A DNA stretch of 64,000 nt, taken from positions 62,001-126,000 of the forward strand of contig JAOYRU010000113.1 in the NCBI GenBank assembly GCA_026315105.1, given 5' to 3'. Position 1 is the first letter of the stretch; the number at the start of each line of letters is the position of its first letter. The position numbers and the translations under genes were made by a program. Shown here piece by piece: positions 12,101 through 24,100 of the stretch. This DNA is from Locusta migratoria (taxonomy: Eukaryota; Arthropoda; Insecta; Orthoptera; Acrididae). A model generated the notes under the pieces. The model was not told the DNA's origin and made no database searches. It saw nothing but the letters and a program-made list of their open reading frames with translations.

Positions 12101-15100
12101 GAAGCACTGAAGACTGTGCAATTTCAGCTTGATACTGGTTCCGCTGTTACATTAATAAATAAAGATACTTATGAACTTCTGGGTTCGCCAAAATTGTCGC
12201 CGTCACAGCAAGTGTTAACAGCTTATACAGGTGAAAATATTCCCGTGCTAGGAACGTGTAGCCTGCCTGCCTCTTTTCAAGGTGTAACAAAGACAGTTGC
12301 TTTTGTAGTTCTTCAGGCCAAATCTACACAGAATATTTTTGGACTAGATGCATTTGACTTGTTTGGTTTATCAATTCAAAGAGATGTGCTTCACATATCG
12401 TCAGTAGCACCTCAGGACAAAATAAATGCATTGTGTGGAAAATATAGTGACTTGTTTTCGCCGGAACTAGGTTGTGCAAAAGACTTCGTGGCACATGTAA
12501 CTTTGAAAGAATCTGCTGTACCAAAATTTCGTAAAGCTAGACCAGTGCCTATCGCAATTCGTGATAATGTTGCTGCAGAACTTAAACGTTGGCAAGATAG
12601 TGGGGTGATTTCTCCTGTTTCTGCGAGTCAGTGGGCCTCGCCTATAGTAATTATACCCAAGCCGTCAGGAAAACTTCGTCTCTGTGCGGACTTCAAATCA
12701 ACAGTGAACAGTCAAACAATTGTAGACACTTATCCCCTGCCCAGACCAGAGGAACTGATGGACAAATTAGGACAGTCTCGCTTCTTTTCTAAGATTGATT
12801 TAGCAGAGGCATACTTACAGATTCCGCTTGATGACGAGTCAAAAAAATTTTTCGTCATTAATACTCACATGGGCCTTTTTCAATTTCAACGCCTACCCTT
12901 TGGCAGTTCTTCCGCCCCCGCTATTTTTCAGCGTTTTTTGGAACAGCTGACAGTTTCTGTACCGTGTTGCTCGAACTATTTAGATGACATTGTGGTATCC
13001 GGACGTACAGTTGAAGAACATTTAGCAAACCTGGAGTGCCTTTTCAAAGTTTTGACTGCAGCAGGTCTACGTTGTAATAAAGCAAAGTGTTCGTTTTTTC
13101 AAACTGAAATAGAGTACCTGGGCCATGTGATTAATGCCCAAGGAATTCATCCCTTACAGTCACATCTTCGAGCAATCAAAGACTTGCCTCCTCCTAAGAA
13201 TGTGCATGAATTGCAAGCAGTGATGGGAAAGCTGAACTATTATTTCAGATTTATTCCCAATGCCTCTCAGATTGCAGCTCCACTGCATCACTTACGTAGG
13301 AAGAATGTTCCTTTTGTATGGTCTAAAGATTGTCAGGTTGCCTTTGACAAACTAAAGTCTGCACTACTCAGTGATGCATGTTTGATTCCCTTTGACCCAC
13401 GGAAGCCTGTAGTGTTAGCAGTTGATGCCTCGTCGTACGGTCTGGGTGCCGTTCTGTCGCATCGTATTGGATGTCACGATCGTCCTATTGCCTTTGCATC
13501 CAAGCTACTGCCGCCGACGCAACAGAATTACAGTCAGATAGAAAAGGAGGCCTTAGCAATCATTTACGGCGTCACAAAGTTTCATCGTTATCTCTATGGC
13601 AGAAAATTCTATTTGTTGACAGACCACAAGCCTCTCACGTCGTTGTTCTCACCCACAAAGCCGATTCCGCCACGTACGGCACAAAAGCTTCAGAGATGGT
13701 CCTTGATATTGTCAAATTATCAGTATGAGATTTTGTACCGACCTACCACTAAACATGCCAACGCGGACACACTTTCTCGACTTCCGGTTGGCCAGGATGT
13801 ATCATTTGATTCTTCAGAAATGGCATGTTGTCAGATAGACTCCAGAGATGCTTCCGCTGTCGCAGACTTTCCTTTAAACTCTCGACGGGTTGCACAGGAA
13901 ACAGCTGCGGATGCAGACTTAAGTGTGGTAGCACGTTTTGTTCGCTTTGGTTGGCCTGCCAGAGCCAAAGACATTGATCGGCCTCTGGTTCGACGTTATT
14001 TTGCACAACGTCATGCATTATCTTTAAGTCAGGGTGTACTGTTGTTGCATACCGACAACGACCAAGCAAGAGTGATTGTTCCTCGTTGCCTGCAACGAGA
14101 AGTGTTACGCCTCCTGCATCAAGGACATTGGGGCATTGTTAGGACAAAGCAATTGGCCAGACGTCATTGTACCTGGGTTGGTATGGACGCTCAGATAGAG
14201 AGCATGACATCACAGTGTACAGTTTGTGCGGAGCATCAGGCGGCTCCTCCACAGCGTTTCTCAGACTGGCCACGCCCCAAGGGACCATGGCAACGTTTAC
14301 ATATTGACTTTGCCGGACCTTTCTGGAATACGCGCTGGTTAATTGTTGTAGACGCTTTCAGCAAGTTTCCTTTTGTGATTGCCATGAACTCAACGACAGC
14401 TTCTAGTACAATCAGTGCCTTAACATCAGTGTTTTGCATCGAAGGCTTACCTGAAACTATCGTCAGTGACAATGGACCTCAGTTTGTTAGTGCGGAATTT
14501 CAAAAGTTTTTTCGTGTGAATGGCATTCAGCATATTACCACTGCACCTTTTCACCCTCAGTCCAATGGTGAAGCAGAACGTTTCGTTCGAACATTCAAGT
14601 CTCACATGGAGAAGATGGAAGGTCAGCACTCCAGGCAGCAAGCTCTTCAAATTTTCCTGTCTACGTATCGATGCATGCCACGTGACGGCCCGTCTCCTGC
14701 CGAGCTGCTACACGGCCGCCGTCACCGCACTCTCCTTCACCTGCTGCAGCCTCCCACGCACCGAGTCGGTTCGTATGGCGCTACGCGTTTTTAGGTTTCT
14801 ATGCCGGTGCTGTACAGGGTGTTTGCTGGCAACAAGAAGACATGGTTGCCGGGCACCATTCAGCGCGTGCTCGGTCGCAATATGTATGTTGTACGTTCTT
14901 CCACAGGGTCGGAGCTGCGGCGCCACGCAAACCAATTGCGTCTGCATAGGCCGCGCGATCCTGTCTCCGGTTTCTTGATTCCAGACCCAATTCACCGCCA
15001 GGGAGTACAACCACATCGTTCGTCCCCGGACTACGAGATCGTCCCGTTGGAGATCGACGCGACGCCGCCGTTGTCGCCGCCGCAGATGACAGCGTCACCG

Positions 15101-18100
15101 AGAGGGACTCCGGGACCGTGCCCCCCCCCCCCCCCCCCCCCCGCTTGGGCCATGCACCTCAGAAGAAGATGACCTGCTCCCTCTGGGCGGGGGCGGGCGC
15201 CCTTCCCCAGGTTTCGGCGGGTTCCCTGGAGGATCGCAAGGCGGATGCCGGGGCGCGGACGGCGTCTCGATCCCAGCCTCAGCTACGACGCCCTTCCCAC
15301 CAGTAACGCCCCCGCCCAGGCCCTCCTCCCAGTGCCGTCGCCGTGGCCCTCAGCCCTACGCCACGACGACGCGGCGGTTTGGGGGGGGGGGGGGGGAAGG
15401 GGTGTGGTGTCTGGTGTCGCACAAGTACAAAGTGCGCGCCACCTACTTTCGCCACGCGCCGCCATGCACGCACGGCGCGGCGTTCTTACGACGACAGCCA
15501 CGAGCGACCTCTGCTACAACGCCGCTCGTGGCCACCACTGAACGACTTCGTCACTTCGGACGGAGATAGCAACCAGTTAGGATCTTCGTAATCAGATAGG
15601 CACCATTGAAGACTTTGCTATCGTACAGGCACTAGGCAGGCCTCTAACAACTATGTATCAACATTCTGCAGTACTATGTAAAAGTTAAGTATTGTTACAT
15701 TCTGTGCAATATATATCTCTTTCTAATTTACTCGAGTGTTTATAGTTTCTGGCTGCTCCCCTCCGTACCTGCACCAGCGTGTCGGTCTCATTCCAGTCGG
15801 CCACCGACACCTACGACGAGGCTGGGACACAAAAGCGGCGACGAAGTTGGGACACAAAAGAAAGATTATATAGTTTGTTTCTATTGTCGTATACTTTATG
15901 CAGGACTAATCACCTTCACGATCATACTGTCCAACTGCTACAACAGCAGACGGCAGATTCATATGCCGACATCACACAGAGAAACACATGAACCGCAACT
16001 GATCTGCATGTTTTAGTGAGAGGGGCATTTGTTGGAACTCTCCTCCTACCAACAAAACAGTGGTCTGCATTTCTGTGATACTGTTCTGTTTAGCCATGTT
16101 CCACACGCGTTATGTGGTCGAAACCCTCTTTGAATGCTGTTTCCAGTTCCAAAGGAAAATTGAAATTTATCCATCACAAATAATAGTAACAGAAATAATG
16201 TTGACATTACTTTACAATTAATATCAAAAACTAGTTTGGGAATCATACAATTGGTCACATGGGCCATATTGTCTGTCTCTCGATATACAGGTTGAATCAC
16301 CCAACACTTGCACCGCAAATATTACGGAAACAGAAAGTGCGATTGATGTGCGGTTTTCACAGAATGGATTGGTAGTCAAGGGCTCGTATTTTTAGCCGAC
16401 AAACAGATTGTAATATTACTTAGAAAGTGTTTTTATACAGTTTTTTTAAATAGAATAATGCCTGTAGATATTAAGAAACTAAAATTAGAATGCACTAAAA
16501 TATCAGTAGTGTTTGTTGCAGAATTCTAGTGCAAGTCGTTTACGAGATATCGTCTTTTGAAACGTTCCCACACCAACATTTGCGTGTGTCAGTCAACCAG
16601 CATAGTTGCTAGGAACGATAATGTTATGTTTGCTTACAGCATGCTTGTGTGTTCCATGAGTGCACTGCGGCTCGCTAGTCGGTTAGCGTGCAACAGTCCA
16701 AGCGGTAGGTCGTGAGTGTACGATGGGTTTTACCAATACGGAAAAAGCCGACATCCTCATGGTGTATGAAGGGTGTAGGAAGAATGCCGGCCGGCCGCGG
16801 TGGCCGAGGGGACTGCGGCGTGCCATTGGTCTGCACGGCCACTACGGTCGAATCCCCCCTCGGGCATGTATATTTGTGCCGTCCTTAGTGTAAGCTTGTT
16901 CATAAGTAGTTTATAAGTTTAGCGACTGATGACCACGTAGTTAAGTCCCATAATCTATACAAACATTTGAACATTTGAAGAATGCCGTTCGTTCTTGTAC
17001 GGGGTATGCGGCAAGATATCCTGATAGACGTCACCCATCTCGGCAATTAGACATCAACCTCTTGAACCAGTTACGTGAAAGTGGTAGTGTAACTCTGAGA
17101 CAGTGTAACAGAAGGAAATAAGTGACGACAGGCGAGGGGTAAATTGATGTTCTTGCTGCTGTTGCAGTTGATCCGCACGTCAGCTCCCGCGCAATCGCAC
17201 GAGGAAGTGGCATGAGTCAGGCAAGTGTCCTACGCATTCTCCATCGACATAGGTTCCATTCCTGTCACATCTCTCTCCATCAAGAGCTGCACGGAAACGA
17301 TTTTGAGCATCGTGTTAGGTTCTGTAGATGGGCTTTACGACAGGATACTTCAGATGTATCATGTGTCTTGTTTGGTGATGAAGCCACATTAACCAATCAT
17401 GGCCAGGTAACCGCACAAACACACGCTATTGGTCTGCTGACAATCCCTCTTGGTTTCGACATGTGGGCCGTCAGCGTCCATGAAGTGTAAAAGTGTGGTG
17501 TGGGATAGTGAACCAGCAGCTCATAGACCCGTATTTCATAGACAGAACACTAAACGCGCACAAGTATCGCAGCCTTCTAACAGAACATCTTCCACGGATA
17601 TTAGTAGACGTTCCTCTGCAGACTAGGTACCAACATGATGGGTGTCCAGCCCATAGTTCACGAATTACTACAGCGTGTCTTCATGAATTGTTCCCAAATC
17701 GATGGATTGGACGCAGAGGACCTGTACCTTGGACCGCCCGTTCACCGGTTTTGACGCCTGTAGACTTTTTTTTTTCTGTGGGGAAAGCTGAAAGATGCTG
17801 TCTACAAGGACATACCAACCACACCCGATGATATGCAACGACGTATTACAGCAGCCTTCTCGGACATAACCCCAGAAATGCTAGCACGTGTGCAGCGGTT
17901 CTTCCATACCAGACTGACAGCGTGTATTTCTGCTGCCAGTGGTTATTTTGAGCACAACCTGTGATTGTCATTTGTCGCGTTACTGGTTGGAATCGACATA
18001 ACTAGTTTATGCACTTGTGCTGTTCTTTAGTGTATGTTACCACAGGTATTGTACAAGAGTCGGTGTGGGAACGTTTCAAAAGACGGTATCTCGTAAACGA

Positions 18101-21100
18101 CTTGCAATAGAATCTTGCAACAAATACTACTGATATTCTAGTGCATCCTACTTTTACTTCCGCGGTGGCCGAGGGGACTGAGGCGCGTCAATCACGGCCT
18201 GCACGGCCACTGCGGTTGGGGGTTCGAATCCCCCCTCGGGCGTGGATATTTGTGCCGTCCTTAGTGTTAGCTAGTTCATAAGTAGTTTGTAAGTTTAGGG
18301 ACTGATGACCCCGTGGTTAAGTCCCATAAGCTATACAAACATTTGGACCTACTTTTACTTTCTTAAGGTCTACTGGCATTATTCCATTTAAAAAACTGTA
18401 TATTTGCATAAAAATACACTTTCTAAGTAATATAACAATCTGTTTGTTGGCTAAAAATACGAGCCCCTGACTATCAATCCATTCTGTGAAAACCGAACAT
18501 CAATTGCACTTTCCGTTTCCGCAATATTTGCGGTGTAAGTATTTGGTGATTCACCCTGTATATGTCTTAACTGCCTCGTATAATATACATTTTTTGTATC
18601 ATGCAGCAATCTAATACTATTTGCAATCAGATAATACACGTAGAACATGATGAAACACGACAAGGACAGAACGATTCGCAGTAACTATGATGAAGGCGAG
18701 ACTCACCCCGACGCGGATCTTGCTCTTTCTGGCGACCAGGTCCTTCCTGAGCCCTTCCAGCAGAACCTTGACTGCGTGCTTGCTCGCGGTGTACATCGCT
18801 GACATGCTGTTCATAGGTGGCACGTGACCCAATATACTGTAAAAAAAGTGAAAACCATTAGCAGCATTGGAAAAGTACAAATTTTACTTAGAGCATAGGA
18901 AATTTCGCCTCGAAACTGACAACCAAGCGTTGAGCTGGGTGTTGGCCCACCCCTGTGAAACCGGGCGGATAGCTCGCTGGACAGTCAGGACTTCTGCGTA
19001 TCAATTTAATGTCGTTCATATCAGGAGAGGGCATACAGGCTCAAATCTGGTAACAACTGGAACTCTTTGGGATATCCAAAATCACACACTAAAATAGTGA
19101 ATGAGGTAAATATCGGAAAGGTTGGGGAAATGCCAGCCGACTATATTATAACCCCATACTGCTTCAACAAGTCTTTCAGTATAACAATTGGAAGTAGGGA
19201 GCAGTGGGAGAAAATAGTTCGACACCGTACGGGGGATATTGTGTGGTTCACTGACGGGTCAAAATCGGACCAAGGTGTTGGGGCCGGGGTATATGGGGTG
19301 CAACCAAGACTGGAGGGCGTCATCTCTCTAGGAAAACTGGCCTCAGTATTCCAGGCCGATATCACTGCCATCAGGGCGTGTGTGGAGGAGAATTTGCGTA
19401 GGTGCTACAAAGATCGTAGCATCTATATCTATTCAGACAGCCAGGCAGCCCTGAGATCACTGACAGCTCCTGCAACAAGGTCTAAAATTGTTGCAGAATG
19501 TCACAAGGTTCTGGTGGAGCTAGGGGAAAGCAATAGAGTAAACCTATTGTGGGTCCCTGGCCACTCGGAGATCAGGGGCAACGAACATGCCGACAGATTA
19601 GCAAGGATGGGGGCAGAGACTCCATTTATTGGACCGGAACCTGTCCTGACAATCACCAAGGCAATGATCGAATTGGAGCTACGTAACTCGCTCAGAAGAC
19701 AGCACGTAGAGTATTGAACCAAAGTCCATCAACAAAAACATGGAAAGGTAATGATACCAAAGCCATGTTAAGCTCTGCAATCTTGGGCCTGAACAGGAGA
19801 GAGATTAGAATCATGGTTGGATTGCTGACAGGCCATGGGAATTTCAAAAAACACCTACGTACAATGGGAATAACAGAAGAGGGCCCTAAATGTAGGATCT
19901 GTGATAACGGTGATGAAACTGCTCACATCTAATCTTCGAATGCGTTGCATTGGAGAATAAAAGGCACAGAATATTTGGGACAACCAGACCCGAAGAAATT
20001 GTGTCTAATAAAGAACTGGTAAAGGGACTCCTTGCACTGTTCAAGGGCATTGGTTGGCTTTACTATATACACAGGGAGCGATACCGCACAATAAACTTAG
20101 TTTCGGTGCGGGCAGTGGCGGGTTGGTCCAAGCCTGTTTTGGCTTCCCTGGAAAAATCAAATCAAATCACGGGAGGACAGAACCAGATCGCCGAAGCGCT
20201 GAGTCGTATGTTCCAAGAAGCAGAGGAGGAACAGCAGTCTGAAGCTGAGTTGTAGGTGGTCCATACCCTGGCTGTATTAACTGAGATTACGTCCGTGTTT
20301 TCCAACATGCAGCTGGAGTAGCGTCAGGACAGTGAGTTAAAGGCTACCTGTAATTTGCTGAAACGAGGAGAAACACTCTCTGGCTGAAACTTTCTGGCAG
20401 ATTAAAACTGTTTGTCGGAACCGGGACTCAAACCTGGCACCTTTGTCTTTCGCGGGCAAGTGCTCTGCCGACTGAACTATCCCGACACGACTCACGATCC
20501 CGCCTCACAACTTTACTTCCGCCAGTATCTCGCCTTCTATCCAAACTTCACAGAAGCTCTCTGGCTACGCCTTATAAAGGTGGTTCCTATGCTTCCAGGC
20601 TCGGGGTGATGAGAAACCCAAGGTATGTGTGCCTAAAAGTTCGGTTCCGGGTTCTTTTTTAAAGTATTTACACCAATCCTTGTGTATGGGGCATCTGTGG
20701 TTTCATGAAACAAGGCAGAAGTTTAGGAAGCTGCTCACTTGGAAGTGTGTGATCAGAGATCTACATCTACATCTACAACCGTACTCCGCAAGCCACCTGA
20801 CAGTGTGTGGCGGAGGGTACCTTGAGTACCACTATCGGTTTTCCCTCCTATTCCAGTCACGTATTGTTCGCGGAAAAAAGGATTGTCGGTATGCCTCTGT
20901 GTGGGCTCTAATCTCTCTGATTTTATCCTCTCGGTCTCTTCTCGAGATATACGTAGGAGGGAGCAATATACTACTAGACTCCTCGGTAAAGGTATGTTCT
21001 CGAAACTTCGACAAAAACCCGTACCGAACGACAGAGCGTCTCTCCTGCAGTCTTCCATTGGTGTTTATCGTTCATCTCCGTAACGCTTTCACGATTACCA

Positions 21101-24100
21101 AATGATCCTGTAACGAAGCGCGCTGCTCTCCGTTGGATCTTCTCTACCTCCTCTATCAATCCCACCTGGTACGGATCCCACACCGGTGAGTAGTATTCAA
21201 GCTGTGGGCGAACAAGTGTACTGTAACCTACTTCCTTTGTTTTCGGACTGCATTTCCTTAGTATTCTTCCAATGAATCTAAGTCTGGCATCTGCTTTACC
21301 GACGATTGATTTTATATGGTCGTTCCATTTTAAATCACTCCTAATGACTACTCCCTGATACTTTATGGAATTAACTGCTTCCAGTTGCTGCCCTGCTATA
21401 GTGTAGCTAAATGATAAAGGATCTTTCTTTCTGTGTATTCGCAGCTCATTACACTTGTCTACATTGAGATTTAATTGCCATTCCCTGCACCACGCGTAAA
21501 TTCTATGCAGATCCTCCTGCATTCGGAGGTTGGTCGCCGAATGTGAGCAATATAAGGTTTCCAAACCAGATACAGGGCCGAGTCGTGTGAATAAAAAAAT
21601 AATAATAAAATAAATTTGTCTTATAGTATACTCGTATGGGTTCAGTCCTTCCACTCCAGCAGCCTTGTGCACTGCTATCCCCTTTCTATTTGGTTCTATA
21701 AACAGTCGAAACTAACCCAAACACAAAGATTACGTCCTATATTTTCGTAAAAAGTCCGGATATTTACAAGTTAACCATTCCTCCCATTAACTTTACACTT
21801 CTTGATTTGCTGTTGACAAACTGTCAAAAATATACAAAGATGTATTGTGACGTAAAGAACCACAAATACAACGACAAGTGGTAAAGTAGGCCTAGTGTAC
21901 CTATAAAAATAAGAAGCGATTTATATTGTTTTCACAACTATCTGTACTTGCTACACTTAATGTACATAAAAGTAATAATCAATTCAATTGTTCACTTGAC
22001 AGACACTATACAATAGAAAATCCCACTGATGAAGCTGCAACACCAGTGAAACGTGTTAGGGAAAAACTAAAAAACATTTTGTTTGCTCAAGACAGATCAT
22101 ACACCTAATCGAACTAACACCTGTTGTCTTATATAAGCGTGGTCTACCGCAACACCGTGTTCTGAGTGTTTGCATATCTCCTTGTTTGCATACACATACC
22201 TCATCCTCTGGCTCTTCAGTGTACAATCCATTGCAGCTTCAAATTGTTACTACATTAACAACGATTACACATTTCGATTGTGCCAAAGCATTTAACATGT
22301 GATTGTGTAGTACGTACGCAACATCTGGGAATAGGCTGAAAATGGTAATTGTTATCTAATGTTGTCAAATATTTCCCATGATAGACTTCATGGTGTAACC
22401 TTGTGTCATTACTAGGTTATCAGAATATACAAGCTGTACGTAATATGCTACTGCTACCAAAACCACTTGTCACCACTGACATATAGTTGTGTAGTGCAAG
22501 TCGTGACAACAGTACAATATCAAAAAAGCTGTGGTTCTCTTTCACGTGCCGCAAACAGAGCACACGAAATATGACGTTTTCTGCTAACTAGAAAGCTAAG
22601 ACGTAGATAGGATTTGTTGCGGATGAGGGGAGGGGTTAAGAGACTAGACAACAACATCGGCAGAGTAGACTTGTAGGACAGTAAAGTTTTCACTTTGAAC
22701 GTAACTTTGGAGAAAACTGTATGACACATAGAGCTGTGAATACTTTCAGTGTGTTGTGAACCATCTCAAAACGAAATATGAGTGGGACTGGGATATGGGG
22801 TGTCAGCCTGAATAAGATACCAGCTGGCTCAATACGACAAGCCTTACCTGCCGATGTGGATGATGAAGCCGTCGTCGACGCCCCTCCTCAACATATCTTG
22901 AAAGGCCTCCCTGGTGCAGATGCTCAGGCCCAGCACGTTTACGTCAAGGATGCGTTTCCAGTCTTCGGTTGTACCATCTGCTCAAACACACACCCGAAGA
23001 AAAAAAACTGTTTAGGGGCATCTTTATTCGATGAATTTTTCAGATCATATGACAAAAAAAATCGCACTGACGTGTTTTACGCCCCACTTTATATTTGTAG
23101 TTTTATAAGTTTTTGCAAACATTTTGGACCAAAATAATAATCTAAATAATAAAAAATTAATTAATAAGAGTGTCTAAAAGCCTTTTAGGGGAAAAAATTA
23201 GGATGTGGCGGGTTCTGAACCACCGACCTTTAGCATCATAGTCCAACGCCTTGTCCACGGCGCTACGGCTATCAATCGAAAGATGAGTCCTTTAATCTCA
23301 TACTATTGATGTCCGTTGTTAACTGATGCTAATGTGGCATTTGTAGACACTACATTATCATGTATCGTACGAAGAACGATGTGTTTTCGTTAATTCTTCA
23401 GTGCGCCATTGCTTTGAAATGACAACGTGTAAGTTACAACAAGAAAATCATAAAATACGCAACGCAAGATGGTGTATGCCAGAGAGAGTTCTAAGCGAGG
23501 AATGCCACGTGACATTTACGAACGGCTGGTTTTCGTTAATTCAATGGAGGGTGACAAATCTCCGTTATTTTTCCAAATATGTCTCAAACAATACGATATA
23601 TGAAAAAAACATATGGGATCTAAATTGTACAAAATTTTCTCCTCTACCAATTAGGTTATTCAATTTTTGTGTCAGATGAACGGTTCGTTTGCAATTACAA
23701 TTATATTACAAACGGCTTTTTTTGGTATTACTACCGTATTTTTTGTCCGAAAAATTTGAAAAAGGGAGGTTCTGGTCTCCAGCGGCCTACAATCATGTGA
23801 GTAAAATTTGGTGCTGGTCGGTTGAACGGTTCGTCTTAAAAACAGGGAACACATTACGGACAGACAGTCAGACATACATACATCCCAAAATGGTCGTTAT
23901 TTTTGCAAATATCTTTGAAACGATACGAGATATGAAGAAAACATAAGAGAGCAAAGGTGTAGAGAATTTTCTCCTCTACAAATTCGGTTATTCAATTTTC
24001 GTGTCAGATGAATAACTAAGCCGTTATTTTCATTTAAATTTCGAGCTGTCAAAAGACGATCGCAAAGGCCAACTTTTAGCGTTACTACCGTAACCTAAAG

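Larger units (their letters stand above)
9876..15856 (+). mobile_element. Ty3/gypsy LTR retrotransposon, nearly complete
   Basis: 5.98-kb element with 447-bp and 454-bp LTRs that start TGTG and end CACA. AAAG on both sides is a probable 4-bp target duplication. The order is 5' LTR, primer-binding site, gag, protease-RT-RNase H-integrase, purine tract, 3' LTR. There is no envelope ORF. The LTRs differ by 11 substitutions (about 2.5%) plus one 7-bp indel, so the insertion is fairly recent. The single visible lesion in pol is an in-frame TAG at 14792-14794. It sits in intron 4 of the SDR gene in the opposite orientation. Confidence 0.93.
16288..18558 (+). mobile_element. Tc1/mariner-type element with long terminal inverted repeats
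   Basis: The ends CAGGTTGAATCACC and GGTGATTCACCCTG are inverted copies flanked by TA (16286-16287 and 18559-18560). Similarity between the two ends continues inward for about 290 bp (16288-16577 against 18058-18558 with its SINE removed), far longer than usual mariner ends. A decayed transposase lies between them. Two SINEs have inserted (16789-16977 and 18160-18347). Confidence 0.8.

Noticed and set aside
15118..15591. Several open frames around the poly-C and poly-G tracts
   Set aside because: They arise from GC-rich composition of the gypsy 3' end and LTR; no motifs.
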